64,000 bases of DNA from Orientallactaga sibirica (taxonomy: Eukaryota > Chordata > Mammalia > Rodentia > Dipodidae). Under the pieces are notes generated by a model. That model was not told the DNA's origin. It did not search any database and saw only the letters and a list, made by a program, of their open reading frames with translations. The stretch lies in the NCBI GenBank assembly GCA_036365145.1, contig JAEOAD010000018.1, forward strand, positions 12,134,501 through 12,198,500. The letters are read 5' to 3'. The position numbers and the translations under genes were made by a program. The stretch's first letter is position 1, and every line of letters starts with the position of its first letter. Positions 1 through 10,855 of the stretch are shown here, one piece after another.

Positions 1-1039
1 CACAGTAATGTTCCTTGCCAGGATGGGATTAGGAGAGTTATTACACTCAAGCTGCTTGGAACTTGTGCTAGGAGACCTCAAGGCAGGCCAGCATGCTGGT
101 TTCAAGTTTCATTACATACCCAAAAGCAGGAACAAATTTGCTGCAAGTTTTGTCAAAACATGCAACTTTCTAAAAATGAGATTTCAAACAAATTTGGTGT
201 GATTTATGCATCATCATGGTGGCCATGGCAAAACCTAACACTTCCTTGTGCTTAAATTCCCAAAGTAAAAGACATTTCAACAGCTTGTGTCTGTAAGTTC
301 GTGTTTATGTGGCTGTCTCAGGGCAAGAATCAGAGTAACTCTTAGGCAGGCTGTACAGCCTAGCTTTAGTCAAGCGTGAGTGAACAGCTCTCTCCACCCA
401 GAAGGGAAGCTGTGCTTTACTCTGGGTGATTCCCAAACACCACTCAGTTATCTCTGGTAATACTTGCTATTCAGGCCTCAGGACTACAAACTCTGAGCTA
501 ACTGAAACTTTCTAATCCTTGGTCTATGTCTATGGTTTCTCAACCCTGTTGGTCAAGGGAATCCAAAATGGTCTCTCTTCAGAGTCATGGCAGTCTTGTC
601 ATTTGCAATCTGTCCTTGTTCCAATCAATGTGTTGGCTGAGGAAACGTTGAATTGGTCATACCCTATGTTTTCCCCTTTAGTGTCCCTTTGAGCCAATAG
701 GAAAAGGTCTAAGTCCCTTATGTGGCTGGAGAAAACTTGTAGGCATGTGCTCAGGGTTTTTGTTTACTTCTGTCTCTGTCTCTCTTTCTCATATACAAGT
801 ACACACTTATTCACATCTTCTATTGTCTGCCGTTTGTTTATTTCCTAAGCTGATTCTATCAAGGGTATGATCTCCTTTCATGCATGACCATATCTGTACT
901 TGTGTTCCCTGTCACCTACAAAATTCTACTCATCCTCCTATTCAATTAAATTGTCTCCTTCAGGTGAACCTTTTATAATTCATCATGTTATTTATTCAGC
1001 TGACATTCCAGTCACAGTGGACAGGGACATTGTCTCAAT
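1..1039. other. Unassigned sequence
   Basis: No repeat family, exon or RNA gene is recognised here. The short open frames show no known protein similarity. A CT-rich patch lies near 770-790. Confidence 0.5.
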
Positions 1040-1260
1040 CTAACTGTTCTGGGAACTTGATCACCCCATTCTACCTTTCTGTACCTCAGTCACCCCCTTT
1101 GCTAAATGGAGACAGTGATGATGGGTCCATAAGATTGCTGCAGAGGAATGGGAGTGTTCACATGACACTATTGGAGCCCTCACAGCTAAGTACAAACAGT
1201 GTGACAGTTATTATGTACCTGTCTTTTGCTGAGGGGCTACAGAGCACTGAAAGCCAAGGC
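1040..1260 (-). repeat. MIR-like SINE relic
   Basis: The stretch around 1080-1140 resembles the antisense MIR core: a 'cctcagt...' run followed by a 'taaatggaga' type motif and an AT-rich part. It is heavily diverged. A 113-codon open frame (985-1326) overlaps it and is probably incidental. Confidence 0.35.
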
Positions 1261-1424
1261 ATTGAAGACAGGCTACTTGCCTCCCTTACCTTTACTCTCC
1301 AGGGACAGAGGGCAGAGACCCTGTAGAAGTGCTAGTGGAGCCTTTGGGAGTCATAGTGCATGCTATAATCAAAATAAAAGGAATAGATAGAAAATCACTT
1401 GCCCCCTTTGGGGGAATAGTGTTA

Positions 1425-1605
1425 AAAATATTTTATTTATTTATTTGAGAGAGAGAGAGAGAGAATGGGCTGCCAGTCACTGCAGATGAACTCCAGACAC
1501 AAGCACCACATTGTACACCTGGCTAACATGAGTACTGGGGAATCAAACCTGGGTCCTTAGGCTTTGCAGACACACACCTTAATCACTAAGCCATCTTTCC
1601 AGCCC
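1425..1605 (-). mobile_element. DIP-type tRNA-derived SINE
   Basis: Read on the minus strand this has the standard order of the window's dominant SINE: a GGGCTGGA-type head with A and B box-like tRNA segments, a body ending in a GA/CT tract (GA on the plus strand, about 1446-1473), and an AAATAAAT tail at 1429-1446. No clean target duplication was found. Confidence 0.75.
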
Positions 1606-1654
1606 AAGGAGATTATTTTTACTTGAGAACTTCTAAAGAAAAATAACAATCAGT

Positions 1655-1905
1655 GTCATTTGTTAGAGTAATTAACATCTGTGAGCTACACTGCCAAATA
1701 CTATGCACTAGTATTCTTAATTCATCTCACAATAAATATGTAGGAGGGACATTATTATTTTCCCCACTTTACAGATATGGAAACTGTGCCTGTAGAAGGC
1801 TAAAATAGTTCTTCAAGATCATTCAATGAATAAGTGTCAGAGACAAGATTCTCAAGACATTTGCCTGACTGCCTGTGTCTTCAACACTTTTCTGCTTGGA
1901 GCTGA
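1655..1905 (+). repeat. MIR SINE relic
   Basis: This shows the typical MIR progression: a 'taacatct...' start, an 'actatgcactagtattc' central region, a 'ccccactttacagat' core and a trailing 'tcaatgaataagtgtcagag' part. It is an ancient mammalian tRNA-derived SINE and carries no product. Confidence 0.7.
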
Positions 1906-2743
1906 GTCCATCCTTATGCTGAGAGTACATTTGCCCTTTGTCCCCAGTGGCCAGTGTGAGTGCTTAAGAATGAAAGAACTAATTAAGTAGCAAAAGAAGC
2001 AACAGGGTAAAGAGCCTTCCCCAGCCCCGCCCCCCAGGCCCCACCTTTGCCCTGCATGCTTTCAGATCTCCCTTTTCCTCCTCCTCTAGAACCTTCTCCT
2101 GCAGCTTTGCCAAGCCACACCCACATTTCTCATAGTCCAGAGCACACTCTGGGGGTTGGTGCCTTTGCATCCCAGGTTGACTTTGTCAGCTGCCTTCCTT
2201 CTCTGATTCTTGAAGGGATGAGCTTTCACTTGTCTTCCTCTGGCCCAGGAGTGTAGGACGCCTTTAGGAAAATAGGGAAATTTAAACTAGCAATAGTTGT
2301 ATACCATCAAAGCATGGATGAACAGACCACCCTGCCTGGACCCCATCCCCGCCAGATGACAGATGACAGATCTATTACCCATAAAGATTGAGCCATGCTT
2401 ATTTACATATTATTTTTCACCTTGAGCATTGAGTACATTCTGAATGTCCTCCCACATATTCTAGGCACCTAGCTATCAGTCTGCCCTTTCAGCTCTGAAC
2501 CTCTGCTAAACTACATTACTTTGGTTTACTCCACAGTGTTTGTTTTTCCTTTCATTTGAAATGCTTCCTTGCAATTCAAAAGTGAAGGATTTCATTCACA
2601 ATTCTGGTCTTCATCTTTCCTTAGAAAAACATCAGTTTCGGCTATCTGAGTCTCCAACCCTGGCTGTAGGGCAACAGAGCCTGATAATCATTGCCCGTAG
2701 AATCCCTGCATTCCATTACACCATGGCCTTTGCCATCCAATGC
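1906..2743. other. Unassigned sequence
   Basis: No feature is recognised. A C-rich stretch at about 2018-2110 gives short overlapping open frames on both strands without recognisable protein character. Confidence 0.45.
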
Positions 2744-3111
2744 TTGGCCTAAGGGTCATTGCCCATATGGGTCTCCCATAAGTTCAAGCAAGATGACACA
2801 GACACTCAACTCCTACCAAATCAGATATCCAGAGACACAGAGACTCTCAAGACCTCGTCTCTGAAATAGACATAAAATGAACCCAACATGGCTCAGGGAA
2901 ATTCGTGGAAGAGGGGGGCGGAAAGATTGTTAGAGCCATAAGTTAGGTCATTATACACAGAGACATTGCCTCTCCCCCATAACTGATGGCTACCCACATA
3001 AGGCAAAACCCATATTACCCATGGGGGAAGGACAGGGAGAAGGATAATGATGGCACCATCATGGCTGTGTACATACTATATACATAACTAATTAAAAAAA
3101 CACAAAAAAGT
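2744..3111 (+). mobile_element. L1 3'-UTR-like fragment
   Basis: The text resembles the 3' end of rodent L1 elements: a 'gggaaattcgtggaagagggg' style purine segment, then 'cacagagacattg', then a region ending in an A-rich tail at about 3088-3108. No ORF2 coding portion is present, so it would be a severely 5'-truncated insertion. Family assignment is from memory. Confidence 0.5.
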
Positions 3112-3185
3112 GACTGCAGATATAAGGAGACTCCAGAGCTATGAGAAGGTGAGCTCACCCAAGCGTGAATCAGAAAACTCTCTGT

Positions 3186-3447
3186 GATGACTGGTCTTTA
3201 TTGTCAACCCCACTGGATTGACAGCCTCTGCATGTGTCTATGAAGGTGCTCCTGTAAAGGTTTAACTGGGAAGGAAAGGTCCATCCTGAATGTGGGTGGC
3301 ACCATCCCATGAGCTAGTGTTGCAGACTGAATAAAAAGGAGAGACCTTACTGGAAACCATTCAGCTCCTGCTTCCCAACTAGGACACAATATACCTAGCT
3401 ACCTCACACTCAGAGCACCTTCTCTGTGATGGACTGTACGCTTGCGA
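3186..3447 (+). repeat. LTR-like rodent repeat, 5' part
   Basis: This is the first segment of an interspersed repeat seen several times in the window. It begins 'tgatgactggtc', passes a 'gaatgtgggtggcaccatcccatgagct' type stretch, and reaches 'ggactgtacgcttgcgat'. It breaks at the TTTA run and resumes at 3788. The ends are LTR-like (TG...CA), but the family name is uncertain. Confidence 0.55.
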
Positions 3448-3450
3448 TAT

Positions 3451-3493
<43 letters not shown>

Positions 3494-3494
3494 T
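3448..3494. repeat. TTTA microsatellite
   Basis: About eleven tandem TTTA units. They sit at the 3' end of the minus-strand B4 SINE and probably derive from its A-rich tail. Confidence 0.9.
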
Positions 3495-3787
3495 ATGTGT
3501 GTGGAATCATATGTGTATGCACGTGTGTAGAATTCAGAAGTTAATGCCATGTACCTTCCTCAGACTCTCTCCACCTTAATTTTTGAGACAGTATCTTGCA
3601 CTCAACTTAAGGGTCACTACACTAAACAAGCTAGCCAACAAAGCCTGGGAATCCTCCTCTCTCTACTTCCCCAGTACTGGGATTACAAGCATGCATGCCA
3701 TGCCTGGCTTTTATGTGAGTGCTGAGATTCCAAAGTCAGGTCCTCGTGAATGCATAGTAAGCACTTTACCCACTGAGCCCTCTCCCC
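3448..3787 (-). mobile_element. B4-type composite SINE inserted in LTR-like repeat
   Basis: On the minus strand this reads as an ID-like tRNA head (rc of 'cactttacccactgagccctctccccagcc') followed by a B1-like 3' half ('tgggattacaagcatgc...gagacagtatctt' on plus). It ends in a TTTA/TAAA run at 3448-3494. It splits the LTR-like repeat at 3186-3447 / 3788-3857, so it is the younger of the two. Confidence 0.6.
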
Positions 3788-3857
3788 AGCCTAACCCTTC
3801 CTTTCTTAAGTTGCTATTGGTGGATATTTTGTCTTAGCAACAAGAAAAATAACTAAT
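3788..3857 (+). repeat. LTR-like rodent repeat, 3' part
   Basis: This is the continuation of 3186-3447 after the nested SINE. The 'aacccttcctttcttaagttgc...aataactaatg' ending matches the end of the copy at 10856-11168. Confidence 0.55.
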
Positions 3858-3995
3858 GTCCTGCCTTCTGGAGCACATGAAACAGGTTGCAAGGGACTCA
3901 TCATTGTTTCTGGCTGAGACTTAATTAAGAGGCCACATGGAGTTCTTAAAGTCTGTCTTCTTAACAGCATCAGTTTTCACTGCATAGCCATTTGA

Positions 3996-4164
3996 TTTTT
4001 TAATTTATTTTATTTTATTTTGGTTTTTCGAGGTAGGGTCTCACTCTAGCTCAGGCTGACCTGGAATTCGCTATGTAGTCTCAGAGTAGCCTTGAATTCA
4101 CAGTGATCCCCCTACATCTGCCTCCCAAGTGCTGGGATGAAAGTGTGTGCCACCACGCCCAGAT
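3996..4164 (-). mobile_element. B1 (7SL-derived) SINE with target duplication
   Basis: The antisense B1 body is clear: 'gaggtagggtctcactctag' through 'gtgtgccaccacgccc', with a TTTTA-rich tail at 3996-4020. Flanking near-identical direct repeats at 3981-3995 and 4165-4178 (tgcatag(c)catttga, one-base difference) are the target-site duplication. Confidence 0.85.
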
Positions 4165-4179
4165 GCATAGCATTTGAAA

Positions 4180-4555
4180 TGCAGTTGAGATCGAGTTGAG
4201 GATGGCATTGCTGGGTGCAATGGAATCTGTCTCTACCTTTCAGTTTTAGAGGTGGCTTGGATAGTCTTTATTATGGTGTTCATAGGGACTTCTAATGTCT
4301 TCTTGACTAAATCAAATCCAATAAATACTTGCAATGGCCAAGAACAGCCATCGTCACTGGACAGCTCAGTTCCAAAGAATCAGCAGTGAGGTCGAGACTA
4401 ATAGCATGGACCATTCAGCATACACTTGACCTTCAGTGGGGGCTGGCTTAATGTTTGTAACATCTTGAACCTCCTTCCTCTCTGATTTCATAGGATCTGC
4501 TTGTCTGCAATTGTCCAGCCACATTATTCTCCCTTGAATCTTCCCCCACCCACAC
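4180..4555. other. Unassigned sequence
   Basis: Nothing recognised between the B1 and the L2-like stretch. Confidence 0.4.
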
Positions 4556-4880
4556 CTGCTGCACAGCCCTTCCACCACTACATTCTTAGAGTACCTCAAA
4601 CTCTTCTAGGTTCTAAACCCATCCATCCTCTTGTGGGTCCTAGAATGGCTAGCTCCTTTTTAGCCTTTGGCTATTCTCAACTCAAGATGTTACCTCTTCG
4701 GAAATATTGTCTGTGACTAATCTAGATTTCCTAAATTGCCTACCCAGGTTCCATTACTTTTCTTCAGTCACTGGATTCTGTAGGTGTCCATATTGGTTGC
4801 TATTTATAATCACATCTGTCTGCTTCAGTGAACTACCTGTGTCCAAAGTTGGAAGACAAGTTCTACACATATACAGTATG
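4556..4880 (+). repeat. L2-like relic
   Basis: The order of motifs resembles the 3' portion of LINE L2: a C/T-rich 'cactacattcttagag' part, a 'caagatgttacctcttcggaaatattg' part, and a 'tttataatcacatctgtctgc' part. It is highly diverged and the overlapping open frames look incidental. Confidence 0.4.
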
Positions 4881-5434
4881 TGCTCCATATACCAAATGCT
4901 TTTGAAATTCAACCTGAAGCTTGGCATCATTGGGAGCTCAGTACATTTTTACATAAGTCATTGAAAATCTACCAGAATGAATTATAAGAGCTATCATCAC
5001 AAACTACATCCTCTATTCCAGACAATGCCATCTATACAATAAGGATGTATAAAAGATATTCATTTATTTGGGCAGAATATATTTCTTGGCATTTAATACA
5101 AGTCAGGTATTCTGCTCGAATAACTTTTCTGGGGGAAAAAGAAAATCTGAAAATTTGAAAACTCTAAAGATTCTTTATCTAGTTTCTATTTTGCTAGAAG
5201 TCCCCTTGGTCATCATGAATTGTTTAAATCCCAAACAGATCTCAGAGCTGCTATTCAGACTCTTGAAATTGCCTTCTGAGCTATGGAAGACAATGGGCCC
5301 AGCTATCAAGTACTCTTTTGTCTCTTTTTCACTAACTGGACTAAGTCGTATCACTGCAGTTAGCTTTAGTTTCTTTATGAAACACAGACAGTAGTATTAA
5401 GTTCCTGTGGTAATCAAAAAATGTTTTCTGATTA
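4881..5434. other. Unassigned sequence with a 108-codon open frame
   Basis: This stretch is not recognised. The open frame at 5068-5394 on plus encodes a hydrophobic, leucine- and serine-rich peptide with no family resemblance I can name. I found no splice context, upstream CpG region or polyadenylation context to support it as a gene. Confidence 0.35.
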
Positions 5435-5515
5435 ATAGTAACAAATAGCTATTATGAAATATCAGGCATTGTTCTAAGCACTTGTAAATATTAATTCATA
5501 ATAATTTTTAAAAAG
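5435..5515 (+). repeat. MIR SINE relic, first half
   Basis: It reads 'tagctattatgaaatatcaggcattgttctaagcact' style, which matches the front of MIR. The element is interrupted at about 5516 by a DIP SINE and continues at 5713. Confidence 0.65.
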
Positions 5516-5712
5516 CAGTTATTTATATATATATATGTAGAGAGAGAGAGAGAGAGAGAATGGGCACACCAAGGCCTCTAGCCACTGCAAACAAACTCCA
5601 AAAACACAAGTGCTACCTTGTGCATTTGGCTTACATGGGTTCTGGGAAATCAAACCTGAATCCATTGGCTTTTCAGGCAAGCACTTTAACCACTGAGCCA
5701 TCTCTCCAGCCC
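5516..5712 (-). mobile_element. DIP-type SINE nested in MIR
   Basis: This is a minus-strand copy with TTATATAT tail DNA at 5521-5536, a GA tract at 5539-5559, and the head (rc of 'actgagccatctctccagccc') ending at 5712. It splits an ancient MIR, giving a clear relative age order. Confidence 0.8.
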
Positions 5713-5870
5713 ATAATCCATAATCGTCACAAAAAAAATCCCATAGGAAAAATACTATTGCTCCCATTTGCAAGATGAAGAAACAGGAGTGTTGAGTAAC
5801 TTGCCTGAGGTTTTTTTAGGTGACAATAGATGGAATGGGCACTAAACTGGAGCAGTGTGGCTCCTTACAG
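5713..5870 (+). repeat. MIR SINE relic, second half
   Basis: It resumes the MIR at 5435-5515: 'actattgctcccatttgcaagatgaagaaac' followed by 'gagtaacttgcctgagg', which matches the MIR core and 3' region. Confidence 0.65.
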
Positions 5871-6469
5871 TTTGATGTTGTCAACCAAGATAGTCCAAAG
5901 TCTCTTGTAAGTCTCTATATTCAAGTGTGAACTTCTAGGGGGCAGGCTTCTTCAGGTACAAGGTTATCAGACATTCCCTTCATGAAGGAAGAAACAGCAG
6001 TGAGAGAACGAAGACAGAGGATCATTCAAGACTGTTACTTGAAATAGAACAAAACGTGCTCTAAATGTCCCAAATAAAAAGCATGTGAATGATTGACCTA
6101 TGTAATTTGGAAAGTCAGAAACACCTGAATTCAGGTGCAGTAGGTTCCAGAAGCTCAAAGCATGTCCTCATATCTTGGGCCTTGTGACTGCCCACTGGAA
6201 GATGGCCTGTGTGGTAAGTGTGGGCATGGTTGGGTTTATAGCATCTTAATTTAGTCAAGTAGAAAGAGAGTTTCCTCTACATGATTCCAACAAAAATTTC
6301 TGAATGGTGTCTGGCTGCCTGATGTGGACAGTCATGTCAATAATCTGAACCAATCTCCATAGCCAAGAGAACTGCTTACAGTCACATACCCATTCTTTCA
6401 GCCTGTACCAGAATGGGGCTTCCTACACCTACTGATCTGATGAAATGACAGGGTTTTGTCACTGTGAAT
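5871..6469. other. Unassigned sequence
   Basis: No repeat or coding signal is recognised. Confidence 0.4.
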
Positions 6470-6855
6470 CCGGTATAGTAGATTGAATTTATGCCCATGC
6501 TGCCAATAAATGTTGAAGCTTTTACACTCAGTACCTGTGAATGTGAGCACTTGTAAATAGGGCCTTTGTGGGTATAATTAAGATGAGGTCATACTCAATT
6601 AGGATGGATTCTCAATATAATGACTGTTGTTCATATAAGGAGAGAAACAGAAACAGTAAGACACTGGAGTCATGCTGTTCCAAGCCAAAGAATGCCCAGG
6701 ACTATCAGAACCCACCACAAGTTAGGAAGAGGCAGGGGCAGAGTTTAGAGGAGCATGCCCAGCCTATACTCAGAGCTTATAGCACTGTACACAAATTTCT
6801 GATGAATAAAGCAACCCTACTGGTGCCACTTTGTTATATCAGCCCAAGAAAATGA
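6470..6855 (+). mobile_element. MaLR-type LTR (MLT1-like)
   Basis: The sequence follows the MLT1 LTR order: 'agattgaatttatgccc', then 'agggcctttgtgggtataattaag', then a 'cataaggagagaaacag' part, then a 3' end with 'gccactttgttatatcagccc'. It is an old solo LTR of the ERVL-MaLR class with no coding capacity. Confidence 0.55.
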
Positions 6856-7015
6856 ACAGGGAAGGGAAATAGACTGAGTGTGCAAAGCATCTGAGATCCC
6901 CTCTGAGAACATGGCTGGAAAGAAGTGTTGGGGAGAGACCCCGCCTGTTGTCTCTTTCTGTATTAATAAGGGTTATCATGATAGCAATAAGAGGACCATT
7001 TACTAACTGCCTACT

Positions 7016-7375
7016 GTATTAGTTACCTTGCTATGACAAAACACTAAACAAAAGCAACTTAAGAAGTACATGTACTTAGCATACAGTTGGAGGGGATGCA
7101 GGCCATTGCAGTGGGGAAGTCATGGCAGCTGGAGAGTGCAGTGGTTGTTCACATTGCATCTGCAGTCAGGAAGCAGAGATGAATTCTGATGCTCAGCCAG
7201 CCTTCTCCTTTTTATTCAGTCTCGTACCTCAGCTCAAGCTATGGTGCCACCTATAGTTAAAGTGCATCTTGCCATCTTAATTAACCCAATCTAGAAACTC
7301 CCTCACAAATATGCATACAGGTTTATCACCAAGGTGATTCTAGACCCTGTCAAGTTGACAATCAATATCAATCAC
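7016..7375 (-). repeat. LTR-like rodent repeat (minus copy)
   Basis: It starts 'attagttaccttgctatgacaaaac', passes 'gcatctgcagtcaggaagcag', and ends 'caagttgacaatcaatatcaatcacca'. This is the reverse complement of the family at 3186, 9495 and 10856, and it matches the minus copies at 21453-21809 and 63482-63852. Confidence 0.6.
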
Positions 7376-7594
7376 CAGACCTACTAATCACCATGCAAGC
7401 ATGAAGTCTGTACTTTACATAAAATGATATCCTGGGAGCCTCCCAACACCCCTGTTGAGTGAGGCAGGTTTTCCCCTGGGCATTAACAGCTAACATGCAA
7501 AGACTACAGCCCTCATATGGGATGCACAATCCCAAAGACTGGGTTCTGTGCACATTATTAAAGCTGGTAAAATTTTCTCCCCAAATCTCTCTCC

Positions 7595-7599
<5 letters not shown>
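7376..7599. other. Unassigned sequence
   Basis: Nothing recognised. The overlapping open frames derive partly from the CA repeat that follows. Confidence 0.35.

Positions 7600-7636
<37 letters not shown>
7600..7636. repeat. CA microsatellite
   Basis: About 18 perfect CA dinucleotides. Confidence 0.95.
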
Positions 7637-7637
<1 letters not shown>

Positions 7638-8527
7638 CTAACTTGACATACCACTAAACTATACTTGCAGCATAAAAAAGTAGGCACAGCTATTTCACAA
7701 ATGAGTAAATGGCAACTTATATTAGCTAGATTTCTGACTGTCACAAATTTCATCTAACATACCAAAAATGATTAGACATACCTTGTGGTCTTTCTCTTAC
7801 TTTAAACCACTCTCACCCCTTCCATACACTCTAGTCGTATGCCCCCCCAACCCTCCCTCGCTTTGCCATACAGCTACACAGACTGCATAATTGGCTGCTG
7901 ACATGAGGCTGCTATAGACACTTTGGGCTGGAGAATAACAGTGCCCTAGATGGTTTCCCAAATTTCACCAGGGACAAACTTGGAACTGGACAATTACTTG
8001 TGAACAAAGGAGCCTATGAACCCATGCCTGCACAGAATTGACTTTACTGTTGGGACTGACATCTGAAGTCTGTGTGTTTTCTTTCAGAAAAAGCCCTATC
8101 TTAATCCAAGATCAAACAATTTATTTTGAAAAATAACTGTACATAATGGTACACTTCCCATAACTGGCCAGGCTTGCACCTGTCATTGCCTTTGAAGAAC
8201 TGAATAGCTGAGGTAACGAAGAAACTGCTCCGCTCCTGAAAACTGCACTTACTGTCATGACTGTGCTGGGGACTTATCATTTACCCATTGCTTTTATCAG
8301 TCCACTTGTAACTGCTTTGTTCCCCAAGTGAACTCTTCTTACATCTTTGTTTTTTTCCCCAGGGGGTTGGGGTGATTCACTGTTGTGAACAGACCTTAGT
8401 TAGTCAACTGTTCTCTACTCTGGATATTCATATTATTTCCAGTAGTTTTGAAATCCAATAATCCTTTCATGAATGTCCTTCCTTCCTTTCTCCTTTTTCT
8501 TTAATAAATCAATTCATTCACTCATTT
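7637..8527. other. Unassigned sequence
   Basis: No gene or repeat family is recognised in this stretch. Confidence 0.4.
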
Positions 8528-8716
8528 TAAGACAAATTTCCATGTAGCCCAGGCTAACCTCAAACTTCCTGTGTAGTGGAGGATGACATGAACATCTGTT
8601 CCTCCAGCCTGCCCAGTCCATAAAACACCATGCCTGGTTTACGTGGTACCGAGGATCAAATCCAGAACTTTGGACATGCTAGGCAATAACTCCACCACCT
8701 GAGCCATCTCTAGCTT
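8528..8716 (-). mobile_element. B4-like composite SINE relic
   Basis: The antisense order is a B1-like half ('aagacaaatttccatgtagcccaggc') joined to an ID-like half ('gaggatcaaatccagaac...gacatgctaggcaataactcc'). The copy is old and diverged. Confidence 0.5.
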
Positions 8717-9494
8717 AAGTAAACTTTCTGAAATCTTTTTGTACATCTGCATGTGTCCGCAACAAAATTCTAAGAGTACAATCATTTACAGGCAAAGGAT
8801 AGGTGATTTCTAATGCTGATTGAGAACCACCAGCCTTTACTTTTTATTTTATTTTTATACTGGAAAGCATGATACATGTTCCTGAAGGGAAGTGGCACAA
8901 TACTTTGAAATATAAAGAAAAATGTGAAACACACCTGATTTTCCCCACTGAACACCTGGACACGAGGATCCAACAGTGCAACTCTGTGTGTATGTGGGGA
9001 ACCCTCCAGCCACCATGCGTTGTTGAGAGCTGGCGAAAGCAGATCCAGCACATGGCTGTGTAGTACTGTTGCTGATGCATCTTGGACTTTTCTAATTTTT
9101 CTGAATCATAAATAACAGGGCTAATCTCTGGCACTCATCCTTCAGCACTGGAAACAAATGCTCCACTTAAGGAGGCGTTCTTTGCTTCTCCAATCTATCA
9201 CATAGCTTTTTCTTTGCTCCCCTAACTATATCAAGAAGCCCTGAGCCCTATACATAGAAACTAACACCCACACAGTTTCTTGTACTTGGCACAGCATGGC
9301 GAACTAGGTCGAGATGCATTTATTGATATGTAGCAAACATCTCAAGACATATAGCATGCTGTGAGATATGTTTTCAGATACAGCTTAGTCTCAAAATGAA
9401 TCAGTACTTACAGACACAGTGGCTTGCATACCTAGTTCAGTTCCTCAACTGTTGTCATTGTGATTCATCAGGTGCTGGGGAAGTATTGGGACTG
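8717..9494. other. Unassigned sequence
   Basis: Nothing recognised. Overlapping open frames of 64 to 96 codons occur on both strands at 8782-9134 and look incidental. Confidence 0.4.
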
Positions 9495-9660
9495 TGATGG
9501 ATAATTTCATGTGTCAGTTCTACTGGGCCATAGGTAACCAGATAGTAGGCCCAGCATTATTTTGGGTGTGTCTGTAAAGGCCTTTCTGGATAAGATTAGT
9601 ATTTGGAAAGAAAGAATAAAGCAAAAAGAGGGGATTAAGGCTGCAGCTCCTGCCTGGGAG
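9495..9660 (+). repeat. LTR-like repeat, 5' part, upstream of minisatellite
   Basis: It begins 'gtgatggataatttcatgtgtc', then 'ggccataggtaaccag' and 'attattttgggtgtgtctg'. This matches the opening of a known mammalian repeat type ending 'gagaaccctgac(t)...aca', seen at 46370-46832. The expected 3' half is not seen; the 38-bp array begins about 50 bp downstream. Confidence 0.5.
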
Positions 9661-9710
9661 ACTTGTACTGGCCTGCCCTGAGGCAGCTGCCACATAGACA
9701 ATGCTGTCTC

Positions 9711-10776
9711 CTCAGTACCCAACCACTCTCTGTGGTACCTTCGCTGCACTCAGTACCCACCCACTCTCTGTGGTACCTTCGCTGCATTCAGTACCCACCC
9801 ACTCTCTGGGGTAACTTCCCTGTACTCAGTACCCACCCACTCTCTGGGGTACCTTCGCTGCACTCAGTACCCACCCACTCTCTGGGGTACCTTCCCTGCA
9901 CTCAGTACCCGCCCACTCTCTGGGGTACCTTCTCTGCCCTCAGTACCCGCCCACTCTCTGGGGTACCTTCGCTGCACTCAGTACCCACCCACTCTCTGGG
10001 GTACCTTCGCTGCACTCAGTACCCACCCACTCTCTGGGGTACCTTTGCTGCACTCAGTACCCACCCACTCTCTGGGGTAACTTCCCTGCACTCAGTACCC
10101 ACCACTCTCTGGGGTACCTTCGCTGCCCTCAGTACCCGCCCACTCTCTGGGGTACCTTCGCTGCACTCAGTACCCGCCCACTCTCTGGGGTACCTTCGCT
10201 GCACTCAGTATCCGCCCACTCTCTGGGGTACCTTCGCTGCACTCAGTACCCACCCACTCTCTGGGGTACCTTCGCTGCACTCAGTACCCACCCACTCTCT
10301 GGGGTACCTTCGCTGCACTCAGTACCCACCCACTCTCTGGGGTAACTTCCCTGCACTCAGTACCCACCCACTCTCTAGGGTAACTTCACTGCACTCAGTA
10401 CCCGCCCACTCTCTGGGGTACCTTCGCTGCACTCAGTACCCACCCACTCTCTGGGGTACCTTCGCTGCACTCAGTACCCACCCACTCTCTGGGGTACCTT
10501 CACTGCACTCAGTACATGCCCACTCTCTGTGGTACCTTCGCTGCACTCAGTACCCGCCCACTCTCTGGGGTACTTTCGCTGCACTCAGTACCCATCCACT
10601 CTCTGTGGTACCTTCGTTGGACTCAGTACCCACTCTCTGGGGTAACTTCCCTGCACTCAGTACCCACCCACTCTCTGGGGTACCTTCACTGCACTCAGTA
10701 CCTACCCACTCTCTGGGGTACCTTCACTGCACTCAGTACCCGCCCATTCTCTGGGGTACCTTCGCTGGACTCAGAA
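9711..10776. repeat. 38-bp minisatellite, about 28 units
   Basis: The unit has the order CTCAGTACCC, then (A/G)CCCACTCTCT, then GGGGTACCTTCGCTGCA. Successive TACC positions at 9964 and 10002 show the 38-bp period. I count about 28 units. Most differ by single changes: GGTAAC for GGTACC, CTTCCC for CTTCGC, or CCCG for CCCA. One unit near 10100 lacks one base and one near 10630 lacks about four. Many units carry a GGTACC site. Because 38 is not a multiple of three, any open reading frame cycles through all three frames and shows a 38-residue period. Confidence 0.97.
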
Positions 10777-10855
10777 CTCACTTCTGTGTACTGATCACTA
10801 CAGTCTGTCATTCAAAATCTCCTCACTCGCCTTGGAAGGGACTAGAGGACACACA
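10777..10855. other. Linker between minisatellite and next repeat
   Basis: Short unique-looking segment. The open frame through the minisatellite ends just beyond it at 10877. Confidence 0.4.

Noticed and set aside
985..1326. 113-codon open frame on plus
   Set aside because: It overlaps an antisense MIR-like relic and has no family resemblance.
9711..10776. CRISPR-like array
   Set aside because: Units are contiguous with no unique spacers, and the context is a mammalian genome. It is a minisatellite.
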